Shown here: in pieces, positions 51,638 to 59,794 of the stretch
How positions within the stretch are numbered: position 1 is the stretch's first letter
Layout of the letters: the number at the start of each line of letters is the position of its first letter
Made by a program: the position numbers and the translations under genes
Notes under the pieces: generated by a model
Databases searched by the model: none
The model's input: the letters and a program-made list of their open reading frames with translations, nothing else
Told to the model about the DNA's origin: nothing
Source of the DNA: an uncultured bacterium
GTDB taxonomy: Bacteria > Verrucomicrobiota > Lentisphaeria > Victivallales > UBA1829
Direction of reading: 5' to 3'
DNA length: 64,000 bases
Assembly: GCA_902780135.1 (NCBI GenBank)
Contig: CACZEK010000006.1
Location: forward strand, 1-64,000

Positions 51638-52966
51638 ATGTCTGGAATTTTCAAGGCCTACGACATCCGCGGCATTTACCCGGAGCAAATCGACGCCGAT
51701 CTCGCCGAAAAGATCGGACGCGCATTCGTCGTCTTCACCGGCGCGAAAAAGATCGTCGTGGGACGCGACATGCGGCCCCACTCCACGCCGCTGTTCGAAG
51801 GCCTCACCCGCGGCATCACGAAGCAGGGCGCGGACGTGATCGACATCGGCCTCTGCTCCACCCCGATGTCCTACCACGCCAACGGATTCCTCGGCGCGGA
51901 CGGCAGCGTGATGATCACGGCGTCCCACAACCCGGGCGAATGGAACGGCTTCAAGCTCTGCAAGGCGCAGGCGGTCCCGATCAGCGGCGACACCGGCATC
52001 GCGGACATCCAGATGCTCGTCGAAGCGAACAAGTTCCCCGCCGCGGAGAAGCCCGGCACGGTCACGAAGTTCGACATCGCACCCGAGTACACCCGGTTCC
52101 TGCGCTCCTACGCGAAAATGGACCGCAAGCTCAAAATCGTGGTGGACTACGCGAACGCCATGGGCCTCTACGAATTCGCCGGCATCAAGGACTTCTTCGA
52201 GGTCGTCCCCCTCTACGACACCCTCGACGGCACCTTCCCGAACCACCTCGCCAATCCGCTTCAGACGAACACCCTCGACGCCATCCGCAAGAAAGTCGTC
52301 GAGGTCGGAGCCGACTTCGGCGCGGCGTTCGACGGCGACGCCGACCGCTGCGGATTCATCGACGACAAGGGCGAGATCATCCCCATGGACCTCTTCACCG
52401 CCCTGATCGCCATGGACATCCTCGGCGAACCCGGCTGCGGCAGCGCCACCATCCTCTACGACCTCCGCAGCAGCTGGGCGGTCCGCGAGGCGATCCGCGA
52501 CCACGGCGGCAAGCCCAGCATGTCCCGCGTCGGGCACGCCTTCATCAAGAACCAGATGCGCAAGGAAAACGCGGTCATGGCGGGCGAGCTCTCCGGCCAC
52601 TACTATTTCCGCGAAAACTACGTGGCGGAGTCCCAGGGCCTCGCCATCATCAAGCTCGCAAACCTGATCTGCAAGTCGAAAAAGAGCGTCAGCGAACTCG
52701 TGAAGCCCCTCAAGAAATACTTCCAGAGCGGCGAGATCAACTCCAAGGTCGCCGACGTCAAGGCGATCCTCGACAAGATCCGCTCCAAGTACGCCGACGG
52801 ACGCATGTTCGAGCTCGACGGCATCAGCGTGGAGTATTCCGACTGGTGGTTCAACATCCGCGCCTCCAACACCGAGCCCCTCCTCCGCCTCATCGTCGAG
52901 GCAAAGGACAAGGCGACCATGGAAGCCAAGCGCGACGAACTCCTCGCCGTGATCCGCGGGAACTGA
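51638..52966 (+). CDS. Phosphomannomutase/phosphoglucomutase
   Basis: A 442-residue alpha-D-phosphohexomutase that interconverts hexose-6- and hexose-1-phosphates, feeding GDP-mannose or UDP-glucose for envelope glycans. The four family landmarks are in order. IFKAYDIRGIYP is at the N-terminus. The phosphoserine loop MITASHNPGEWNGFKL is near 90. The metal loop AFDGDADRCGFI is near 230. The sugar-binding GELSGHYYFRENY is near 315, and the phosphate-binding RASNTEPLLRLIVE is near 410. This matches AlgC/ManB-type PMM/PGM. The ATG at 51638 has GAGGAG seven bases upstream; an in-frame ATG two codons earlier is too close to that site. Confidence 0.93.
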   Translation: MSGIFKAYDIRGIYPEQIDADLAEKIGRAFVVFTGAKKIVVGRDMRPHSTPLFEGLTRGITKQGADVIDIGLCSTPMSYHANGFLGADGSVMITASHNPGEWNGFKLCKAQAVPISGDTGIADIQMLVEANKFPAAEKPGTVTKFDIAPEYTRFLRSYAKMDRKLKIVVDYANAMGLYEFAGIKDFFEVVPLYDTLDGTFPNHLANPLQTNTLDAIRKKVVEVGADFGAAFDGDADRCGFIDDKGEIIPMDLFTALIAMDILGEPGCGSATILYDLRSSWAVREAIRDHGGKPSMSRVGHAFIKNQMRKENAVMAGELSGHYYFRENYVAESQGLAIIKLANLICKSKKSVSELVKPLKKYFQSGEINSKVADVKAILDKIRSKYADGRMFELDGISVEYSDWWFNIRASNTEPLLRLIVEAKDKATMEAKRDELLAVIRGN

Positions 52967-52987
52967 GGATTCAAAGACGTTCACTCT

Positions 52988-53025
52988 GCGGGACTGTGCA
53001 AAAACGTACGGTCCCGCTTTTTTTT
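52988..53025 (+). terminator. Terminator after the phosphomannomutase gene
   Basis: GCGGGAC (52988-52994) pairs with GTCCCGC (53011-53017), followed by eight T residues. Confidence 0.88.
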
Positions 53026-53053
53026 GCGCAGAAACAGTCAGACCGGGGGAAGA

Positions 53054-54271
53054 TCAGGCGAGGGAATCCAGCAGCTTCGAGACTTTCTCCACGCCGGGGA
53101 AATCCCGGAACAGGAAACCGTGCGTCCCGAAATAATCGCTCGCCTCAAGGCGTTCCTTCAGCACGCCGTCCTTTTTCAGCAGGGCGCGGTCCACGCCGAG
53201 CAGGAGATTGCGGTCCGGGTGCTCCTCGCACCACTTCAGACGCTGTTCCAGCTGTCCCGCGTGCCATATATGGAAGAGTTCCATCGGGTATTCGCGGCCG
53301 GATGAGTCGCGGAACACGAAATCGGGGAAGAGCAGCGCCTGTCCGCCGAGCGGGATCCAGCCGGGCATGTCGTCGAGCGTCCAGCCGCTCTGCGAGGTGC
53401 GGAAATAGTCGGCGAACATGCGGATCTCCTCCGGCTGGTAGGCGGTGAAGTTGGCGTAATGGCTCACGAGGCCGCTGGATTCGTCGAGCTTGAGTTTGCG
53501 CGGATGTTCCTTCCACATGACCTCGGCGGCGATGCTCCATTGGGGGAGCTGGCAGACCGCGGGGAAGAACGACGCGATCTGGAGTCCGTATTTCGCGCTG
53601 TGCTCCAGCACGCTCGCGGGGCCGTCGAACGCGAGGCGGATCGCGTCCTTGCCGGTCATTTCGGCGGTGAAGAGCAGGCGGAAGAACTTCATGTAGCGGA
53701 AGAGGCGGCGCAGGAAGGCGGGCTCCGACTTCGCGGGGATCGTCACGGTCAGCTTCGAGGCGAAGAGCAGCAGCGACTGCACCAGCGAGACGTTGTAGCG
53801 TTCCGGCACCTCGCGCACCAACATCTTCCTCATCGGCAGGAGACGTTCGCACTCCGGCAGGTCGCAGTAGATCCCCTGCGCGAACGTTTCGGCGGCGGAC
53901 GGAACCGAGGCGAAAACGGCGGTCCGGACGTCTTCCAGCGATTCCGGCGCGCCGCCCGAACGCAGCAGCGCGGCGGTCCCGCGGAAGAGTTCGACGCGGG
54001 CGGCGGGGTAGTCGCAGTCGGCGGGGAGCGAAAATTCGGCGCGGTCGCGGACGGTCTTGTGCAGGCCGTCGGCGAGCTTTCTGTCTCGGAACGCGGCGGC
54101 GAGCGCGGCGGCGGATTCGTCGAGCTCGGCAGCCGTCGCCCCCTCCCCTTCCCCGTAGAGCAGGATCAGCGCCTCGGCGTAGCGCAAAATCTCCGGGTCG
54201 TCCGTTTTGACGAACTGGGGTTTCACGGTGTCGCCGGAGAGCCGGGCGCGGATGAGGTCCTTCGTCAGCAT
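53054..54271 (-). CDS. DUF790 / Bax1-like nuclease, partner of the XPB helicase
   Basis: A 405-residue protein resembling DUF790, whose archaeal member Bax1 is a structure-specific endonuclease that binds the XPB helicase. The N-terminus MLTKDLIRARLSGDTVKPQFVK, the EALILLYGEG segment, and VPERYNVSLVQSLLLFASKLTV near 160 are family features. The C-terminal third (LLFPDFVFRDSSGREYPMELFHIWH) looks like a PD-(D/E)xK-type nuclease core with D, then E and H; the assignment of catalytic residues is tentative. Its start codon shares one base with the helicase stop (TGATG), so the pair is tightly coupled. Role: DNA repair or processing with the helicase. Confidence 0.72.
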   Translation of the reverse strand: MLTKDLIRARLSGDTVKPQFVKTDDPEILRYAEALILLYGEGEGATAAELDESAAALAAAFRDRKLADGLHKTVRDRAEFSLPADCDYPAARVELFRGTAALLRSGGAPESLEDVRTAVFASVPSAAETFAQGIYCDLPECERLLPMRKMLVREVPERYNVSLVQSLLLFASKLTVTIPAKSEPAFLRRLFRYMKFFRLLFTAEMTGKDAIRLAFDGPASVLEHSAKYGLQIASFFPAVCQLPQWSIAAEVMWKEHPRKLKLDESSGLVSHYANFTAYQPEEIRMFADYFRTSQSGWTLDDMPGWIPLGGQALLFPDFVFRDSSGREYPMELFHIWHAGQLEQRLKWCEEHPDRNLLLGVDRALLKKDGVLKERLEASDYFGTHGFLFRDFPGVEKVSKLLDSLA

Positions 54272-55656
54272 CAGTACGGCCTCCGGGAGTACGCACTGTT
54301 CTGACGGCGGCGGTCGCTCACGTTCATTTCGGTGGTGCCGTCGCTCACGAGTTCATAGAGCACGGCTTCCTTGCCCTCGGCGCGGCGCAGGATGCGTCCG
54401 AGCCGCTGGACATGTTCGCGCGTGCAGCCGCTGCCGGAGACCACGATGCCGATGTTCGCCTCCGGGACGTCCACGCCCTCGTTCAGCACCTTGCTCGTCA
54501 CGAGGACAGGATATTCGCCCTGCCGGAACCGTTCGAGGAAGTCCTTGCGCTCCGCCGCCCGGGTCTTGTGCGTCAGCACGGGCAGGCAGAGCGTTTCGCC
54601 GATGCGGTACGCGGTGTCGTTGTCCGCCGTGAACACGATCGTGCGCGCGGACGGGTTTTCGCGGATGATGCGCCAGACCTCGCGGAGCTTCGCCGAGCCG
54701 CAGCGGGCGATGGCGCGCTGGCGCAGGTACGCCTGGTACGCCTCGCGTCCGCCGGGCCGACGGGCGCACAGCGCGATGAAGTCGCTCCAAGCGGAACTGT
54801 CCTGGAACCGGATGTTGTTGGCGCGCAGGAACGCGACGTATTTGGTGTGGGCGGCGTTGTATTCGGCGGTCTCCTCCGGGGTGAGCCCGAGGCGGAGCCG
54901 GACGGTGCGGTAGGGCGACAGCACGCCGCCTTCGAGTTCGTTGATCTCGGTCCGGTATACGGGCTGGCCGAGCAGGTCGCACATGACGGGGAACGTGTCG
55001 CCGGTGTCCGGCGTGGCGGAGAGGCCGAGGCGGTACGGCGCGAGACAGAGCGAGGCGGACAGCCGGTTCACCTCGCCGGGCAGATGGTGGCATTCGTCGT
55101 AGATCGCCAGCCCGAACTTGTTCCCGATCTGCGGCATGCGGAGCACGGCGGAGTCGTAGGTGCTGACCGTGATCTGCCGGACGTCGCTGCTGCCGCCGCC
55201 GAGCATGCCGACCGGCACCTCGAAGGCGCGTTCGAGCTGGGACGCCCACTGGTGCAGCAGGTCGATCGTCGGCACCACGACCAGCGTGGAGCGACGGACC
55301 GCGGCGATCGCCAGAAACGCGAGGAAGGTCTTGCCGGAGCCCGTCGGCATGGCGACGATGCCGCGGCACTTTGCGGCGAGCCACGCGGACAGCGCGGCGC
55401 TCTGATGCGGCATCGGCTTGAACTTCGTGCGGAGCGGCGCGCCGAACACGGTGTAGCCGCGGGCGCGGTCGTCGGGTCGGATCCCGCCCGCGTACAGCCG
55501 CCGCATGACCGCCTCGTAGCGGCATGCCTCCGCCCGCCACGCGCCGATGCGCGGATCGTGCGTGACGAGGTCGGAAACGAGGTCCGCGGTTTCGGGGGAA
55601 CACTCCAGCACCAGCGTGCCTTCGTCGAACCGCAGGAGACAGCCGTTATCGCTCAT
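54271..55656 (-). CDS. XPB/Rad25-type superfamily 2 DNA helicase
   Basis: A 461-residue SF2 helicase. Motifs: Q-like PMPHQSAALSAWL, Walker A VAMPTGSGKTFLA near 115, motif II IYDECHHLPG, motif III GLSATP, and in the second RecA domain LVTSKVLNEGVDVPEANIGIVVSG with VQRLGRILRR as motif VI. The DECH box and layout fit the XPB family used in nucleotide excision repair in archaea and some bacteria. The ATG at 55656 has GGAGGG seven bases upstream. It overlaps the stop of a 35-codon upstream reading frame by 4 bp and is followed by the Bax1-like gene, the same pairing as in archaea. Confidence 0.86.
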   Translation of the reverse strand: MSDNGCLLRFDEGTLVLECSPETADLVSDLVTHDPRIGAWRAEACRYEAVMRRLYAGGIRPDDRARGYTVFGAPLRTKFKPMPHQSAALSAWLAAKCRGIVAMPTGSGKTFLAFLAIAAVRRSTLVVVPTIDLLHQWASQLERAFEVPVGMLGGGSSDVRQITVSTYDSAVLRMPQIGNKFGLAIYDECHHLPGEVNRLSASLCLAPYRLGLSATPDTGDTFPVMCDLLGQPVYRTEINELEGGVLSPYRTVRLRLGLTPEETAEYNAAHTKYVAFLRANNIRFQDSSAWSDFIALCARRPGGREAYQAYLRQRAIARCGSAKLREVWRIIRENPSARTIVFTADNDTAYRIGETLCLPVLTHKTRAAERKDFLERFRQGEYPVLVTSKVLNEGVDVPEANIGIVVSGSGCTREHVQRLGRILRRAEGKEAVLYELVSDGTTEMNVSDRRRQNSAYSRRPY

Positions 55657-55760
55657 GCCACGCCCTCCGGTTGAGCGGGAAAAAGGCAAAACGCGGACAA
55701 AAAGAGAGGACCGCGCACGGCGTTCCGCACGTCCGTCGCCGGATGTCCGAACACTGCCAT
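55653..55760 (-). CDS. Possible 35-residue leader peptide upstream of the XPB helicase
   Basis: A short frame (MAVFGHPATDVRNAVRGPLF...) begins with ATG behind an AGGAAAGGA site. It ends with a TGA overlapping the helicase ATG as ATGA, the coupling used elsewhere in this genome. It has no recognisable domain. It may be a real small protein, a leader that couples translation, or chance. Confidence 0.35.
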   Translation of the reverse strand: MAVFGHPATDVRNAVRGPLFLSAFCLFPAQPEGVA

Positions 55761-55800
55761 GAAGCGGTCCTTTCCTGTGAAAAACGGATGGGAAACGAGG

Positions 55801-57087
55801 TTACCCGATGACCACCCGCTTGAGGTTTTTCTTGCCCGCCTTCAGGATCAGGGCGCCGTCGGTGAAGTCGGCTGCCGTGACCGTGCGGTCGATCGTGGCG
55901 ACGCGTTCGTCGCCGCAGTAGGCCCCGCCGCCCTGGATCAGGCGGCGCGCGTCGCTGTTGGACTTGCAGAGGCCCGCCTGCACGAGGAGCGTAATGATGT
56001 TGATGCCCTCGGCGGGGAGTTCGAGGTTGAACGTCGGGAGGTCGGCGGCGGCGACGCGGCGGACGGCGGCGAGGTCGATCTTCGCGATCTCGCTGGTGGT
56101 CGGGATCGCGCCCGCCTCGTCGGCGAATCCGAACTTGGTGCCGGCGGCGCAGAAGACCTTTTCCGCCTCGGCCTTGCCGTGCGCGAGCGCGGTCGCCTCG
56201 TAGGCGAGGATCTCCTTGGCGCGGTTGATGTTGCCGCCGGGGGCGCAGAGGCGCCTGATCTCGTCGACCGGGAGCGCGGTGAACCCGAGCATGAGCTTTT
56301 CGACCTGCGAGTCGTCGGTGTTGCGCCAGAACTGGTAGTAGTCGAACGTGCTGTAGCGCTCGACGTCGAGCCAGACGGCGTGCCCGTTGGACTTGCCGAA
56401 CTTGTTGCCGTCCTTGTCCATGAGGAGCGGCATCGTGAGGCCGTAGACGGAGTTCTGTTCGAGGCGGCGGACCAGCTCGGTGCCGCACGTGATGTTGCCC
56501 CACTGGTCCTGACCGCCGAGCTGGAGGCGGCAGCCGTAAGTGCGGTGGAGGTGCAGGAAGTCGTAGCCCTGCAGGATCATGTAGTTGAACTCGAGGAACG
56601 AGACGCCGACCTCGGAGTTGAGGCGCATCTGCACGGATTCCGCCTGGAGCATGCGGTTCACGCTGAACTTGGAGCCGATGTCGCGCAGGAAATCGAGGTA
56701 CAGCATGCCCGCGAACCAGTCGGCGTTGTTCGTGAAGATCGCGTTGTCAACCGAGATGAACCGCTGGAGCTGCGACTTCAGGCACTCCACGTTGTGCGCC
56801 ACTTCCTCCTTCGACAGGATCGGGCGCGCCGTGGACTTGCCGGACGGGTCGCCCACGAGGGCGGTCGCGCCGCCGACGAGCACGATCGGGGTGTGGCCGC
56901 ATTTCTGCATGATGCGCATCGCCATGACGGGGAGCAGATGCCCCACGTGGAGGCTGCTGCCGGTCGGGTCGAATCCGACGTAGAAACGCACTTTTTCCTT
57001 GCCGAGCAGTTCGCGCACCTCGTCTTCGGCGGTGCACTGGTAAATGAAGCCGCGTTCCCGCAGCACATCGAAAGCGTTCTGTTCCAT
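55801..57087 (-). CDS. tyrS: Tyrosyl-tRNA synthetase
   Basis: A 428-residue class I aminoacyl-tRNA synthetase that charges tRNA-Tyr. The HIGH-type motif is HVGH (47-50) within FYVGFDPTGSSLHVGHLLP. GGQDQWGNI near 190 and the KMSKS-equivalent KFGKS near 230 are present, and an S4 RNA-binding domain (LVQAGLCKSNSDARRLIQGGG) ends the protein. This matches the bacterial TyrRS 1 type. It has a clear promoter upstream and appears monocistronic. Confidence 0.97.
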   Translation of the reverse strand: MEQNAFDVLRERGFIYQCTAEDEVRELLGKEKVRFYVGFDPTGSSLHVGHLLPVMAMRIMQKCGHTPIVLVGGATALVGDPSGKSTARPILSKEEVAHNVECLKSQLQRFISVDNAIFTNNADWFAGMLYLDFLRDIGSKFSVNRMLQAESVQMRLNSEVGVSFLEFNYMILQGYDFLHLHRTYGCRLQLGGQDQWGNITCGTELVRRLEQNSVYGLTMPLLMDKDGNKFGKSNGHAVWLDVERYSTFDYYQFWRNTDDSQVEKLMLGFTALPVDEIRRLCAPGGNINRAKEILAYEATALAHGKAEAEKVFCAAGTKFGFADEAGAIPTTSEIAKIDLAAVRRVAAADLPTFNLELPAEGINIITLLVQAGLCKSNSDARRLIQGGGAYCGDERVATIDRTVTAADFTDGALILKAGKKNLKRVVIG

Positions 57088-57128
57088 AATGGGGGTCCTT
57101 TCAAAACAAAGAAAAAATATATCTGTTT

Positions 57129-57157
57129 AATATAGCACGGAATCCCTTTTTCTGCAA
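57129..57157 (-). promoter_or_regulatory. Promoter of tyrS
   Basis: Minus strand TTGCAG, 17-bp spacer, TATATT, about 40 bp before the ATG. No T-box is apparent in the short leader. Confidence 0.68.
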
Positions 57158-57181
57158 TCGGATTCCGGCGTTTTCCGGGCA

Positions 57182-57949
57182 TTATTCCGGCAGGATCGCC
57201 GGACGCCCCCCGCAATCAAAGCGGCGGAACGGGCAGCCGTAGACGGGCTCCAGCGTTTCCGGGGTCAGGACGTCCGCAGGGTCTCCGGCGGCGGCGATGC
57301 GGCCCTCGTGCAGGAGCATCACGTACCCGGCGCAGTCCAGCGCGAGCTGGAGGTCGTGCGTGACGACCAGGATGCCGACCTCGGGAGCGAGGCGGCGGAG
57401 CAGAGAAACGATCTTCCGCGTGACGGCGGGGTCGGCGGCGGACGTCGGCTCGTCGAGCAGGAGCAGTCCAGGCAACCGCACCAGCGCAGCCGCAGTGAAA
57501 ACGCGCTGGCGTTCCCCGCCCGACAGCGTCCCGCACAGGCGTCCCGCCAATTCGGTCAGGTCCAGCATTTCGAGCGTGCGTTCGAGGCGGGCGGACTGTT
57601 CCGGCGACAGCGCGCCGGAGAGACGCGACACGCCGGTCAGCCCCATTGCGACGGTCTCCCGGACCGTGTAGTCCGTGAGCGGGAGGGCGACGTGCTGCTG
57701 GACGACCGCCAGACGGCGGACGCGTTCCGCGGGGGACCATTCGGCGACCGGGCGTCCGTCGAGCGTGACGCTGCCGGAATCCGGCTTCAGGTAGCCGGAG
57801 AGCAGGCGCACGAGCGTCGACTTGCCGGAGCCGTTGCGGCCGAGCAGCGCGGCGATCCGCCCCGGCGCGATTTCGAGGGAAACGCCGTTCAGGAGCGGTT
57901 CGCGCGCACCGGGGTGCGTGTAAATAAGTTGTTCGGCAGTCAGCTTCAT
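57182..57949 (-). CDS. btuD: Cobalamin/iron-chelate-type ABC transporter ATP-binding protein (BtuD/FecE-like)
   Basis: A 255-residue ABC ATPase with Walker A LLGRNGSGKSTLVRLLSG near 33-50, signature LSGGERQRVFTAAALVRLP near 135, Walker B GLLLLDEPTSAAD and switch VVTHDLQLALDCA. This is the FecCDE/BtuCD group. The ATG at 57949 overlaps the permease stop by 4 bp. The last gene of the operon; a cobalamin rather than siderophore substrate is inferred from the adjacent B12-dependent methionine synthase. Confidence 0.85.
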   Translation of the reverse strand: MKLTAEQLIYTHPGAREPLLNGVSLEIAPGRIAALLGRNGSGKSTLVRLLSGYLKPDSGSVTLDGRPVAEWSPAERVRRLAVVQQHVALPLTDYTVRETVAMGLTGVSRLSGALSPEQSARLERTLEMLDLTELAGRLCGTLSGGERQRVFTAAALVRLPGLLLLDEPTSAADPAVTRKIVSLLRRLAPEVGILVVTHDLQLALDCAGYVMLLHEGRIAAAGDPADVLTPETLEPVYGCPFRRFDCGGRPAILPE

Positions 57950-58908
57950 GATCCGGCGCGGCTCCTGTTCAAAAGCCAGAGGAAGACCGGGCAGCCGACC
58001 GCCGCCGTGACCATGCCGACCGGGAGTTCGCGGACCGGCGAGACCACGCGGCCGAGGATGTCCGCGAGCATCAGGAACGCCGCTCCGGCGAGCGCGGCGG
58101 GGATCAGGATCTTCCGGTGGGAGCCGCCGTGCAGACGGCGCACGATGTGCGGCACCACGAGCCCGCAGAAGCCGATGATGCCCGCCATGGACACCGTGAC
58201 CGCAGCCAGAAGCGAGGCGAGCGCGAGCAGGACGACCGTCATCACCCGGGCGTTCACGCCGTGGTTCCAGGCGTATTCCGCGCCGAACGTGAGCAGGTCG
58301 ACGTCGCCCGCGCGGAAGAGCAGGAAAACCGTGGCGGCGGCGAGCAGGACGGCGGCGGGCGCGAGCTGGCGCGCGGGATCCACGTTCTGCACGCTGCCGA
58401 GCATCCACCACACCACGCCCGCCATGTCCCGCGAATGCGAAAACGTGATGAGCACCATGAGCAGGCTGGATGCGAGCGTGCCGATCATCACGCCGCCGAG
58501 CAGAAGCTCCTCCGCCGTGCGCCTGCGGACCGCCGCGAAGACCAGCAGGTTCGCCGTCACCGCGCCCAGCAGGGCGAAGAGCGGCACGGACATGAACCCC
58601 CACGCGCCGAAGCCGAGCAGGATCGCGCCCGCCGCGCCGAGGCCCGCGCCCCCGGAAACGCCCAGCAGATAGGGTTCCGCCAGCGAATTGCGGAGCACCG
58701 CCTGAAAAATCAGCCCGGAAACGGCGAGCGAAGCCCCGACCACGGCGGCCGCGGCGGTCCTCACGATGCGGAGCTCCACGATGGGGTTCAGCGCGCCGTC
58801 CTGAACGAACTCGGACAGCGGGATGCGCGCCGCGCCGAACAGCACGCCGCAGACGGCGGCGGCAAGCGCGGCGGCAAGGTAGATCAGGATGATGCGCGCG
58901 GTCTTCAT
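57946..58908 (-). CDS. btuC: FecCD/BtuC-family ABC transporter permease
   Basis: A 320-residue polytopic inner-membrane protein with roughly ten hydrophobic segments, a typical BtuC length. Family landmarks: RIPLSEF and RIVRTAAAAVVGASLAVSGLIFQAVLRNSLAEPYLLGVSGGAGLGA near the N-terminus, and GIIGFCGLVVPHIVRRLHGGSHRKILIPAALAGAAFL near 240-276. It overlaps both neighbours by 4 bp, so solute-binding protein, permease and ATPase are one translational unit. Confidence 0.88.
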   Translation of the reverse strand: MKTARIILIYLAAALAAAVCGVLFGAARIPLSEFVQDGALNPIVELRIVRTAAAAVVGASLAVSGLIFQAVLRNSLAEPYLLGVSGGAGLGAAGAILLGFGAWGFMSVPLFALLGAVTANLLVFAAVRRRTAEELLLGGVMIGTLASSLLMVLITFSHSRDMAGVVWWMLGSVQNVDPARQLAPAAVLLAAATVFLLFRAGDVDLLTFGAEYAWNHGVNARVMTVVLLALASLLAAVTVSMAGIIGFCGLVVPHIVRRLHGGSHRKILIPAALAGAAFLMLADILGRVVSPVRELPVGMVTAAVGCPVFLWLLNRSRAGS

Positions 58909-59765
58909 GGCTGCGCGCCCCCGGCGGATTCTTTACCCGCGAACATCGTTTCGAGGTCGGTTTTCAGGTCCGCGATGCCGTCGAAGATGCGCGGCCCGGG
59001 CCGGAGCAGCGCGGAGTCGTCGCGCGGGATCAGCACGCGCCCCTCGCGGATCGCGCGGATGCCGCTCCACGACGGATTCGATTTCCAGTCCTTGCCGTGC
59101 GCGAACCAGACGATCACGTCCGGGTTCTCCTTCAGCACGAATTCGAGCGAGATGGACGGGTAGCCCTTCTCCGTCTTCACGATGTTCTCCAGCCCGGCGA
59201 GACGCCCGACTGCGTCCGGGAGGGAATCCGCGCCCGCGGTGAGGAGCGGACTGTCCCAGATCACATAGAGCGCGCGGAGCGGCTTTTTCTGCGCGGTTTT
59301 CAGTTCGGCTTCGAACTCCGCAATGCGGTCATCGGTGCGTTTCAGCTCGGATTCCGCCTCGCGCGGGCAGTCCAGCAGTTTTCCCATGAGGGCGACCCAT
59401 GCGCGGTAGTCGTCGAATCCGTCGCACGGGTGCAGCTCGACGGCGATCCCCGCCTGGCGCAGCGCGTCGGCGTCCTTCGGGTTCACGAACTCGTTGGAGA
59501 CGACCAGCGCGGGCTTCATGGCGAGGATGCGTTCGAGTTCGGGCTCGGCGAAATTGCCCGCCGCCGGAAGCGACTTCACGCTTTCCGGCCAGTCGCACGC
59601 GGTGCTCCGGGCGACCAGACGGTCCCCCTGCCCCAGATGGCAGACCAGCTCGGTCAGCGCGGGCGAGAGCGAGACCACGCCGCCCGGCGCGGATTTACGT
59701 TCGTCCGAACACGCGGCGAGGCACAGGATGCAGACAAGCAGGAGCAGGCTGAACAGACGGCGCAT
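58905..59765 (-). CDS. btuF: Periplasmic substrate-binding lipoprotein (BtuF-like)
   Basis: A 286-residue class III solute-binding protein. The N-terminus has a lipobox (LVCILCLAAC, lipid Cys at about 19). The body shows VVSLSPALTELVCHLGQGDRLVARSTACDWPESV and RILAMKPALVVSNEFVNP, the standard BtuF/FepB-like first lobe, and VWFAHGKDWKSNPSWSGIRAIREGRV in the second. It lies 29 bp downstream of the HMT-MTHFR gene and starts the btuFCD unit. Binding of cobalamin is inferred from context. Confidence 0.84.
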   Translation of the reverse strand: MRRLFSLLLLVCILCLAACSDERKSAPGGVVSLSPALTELVCHLGQGDRLVARSTACDWPESVKSLPAAGNFAEPELERILAMKPALVVSNEFVNPKDADALRQAGIAVELHPCDGFDDYRAWVALMGKLLDCPREAESELKRTDDRIAEFEAELKTAQKKPLRALYVIWDSPLLTAGADSLPDAVGRLAGLENIVKTEKGYPSISLEFVLKENPDVIVWFAHGKDWKSNPSWSGIRAIREGRVLIPRDDSALLRPGPRIFDGIADLKTDLETMFAGKESAGGAQP

Positions 59766-59794
59766 AGCTGACCCTCCGCGTTTCCAAGTTCAGA

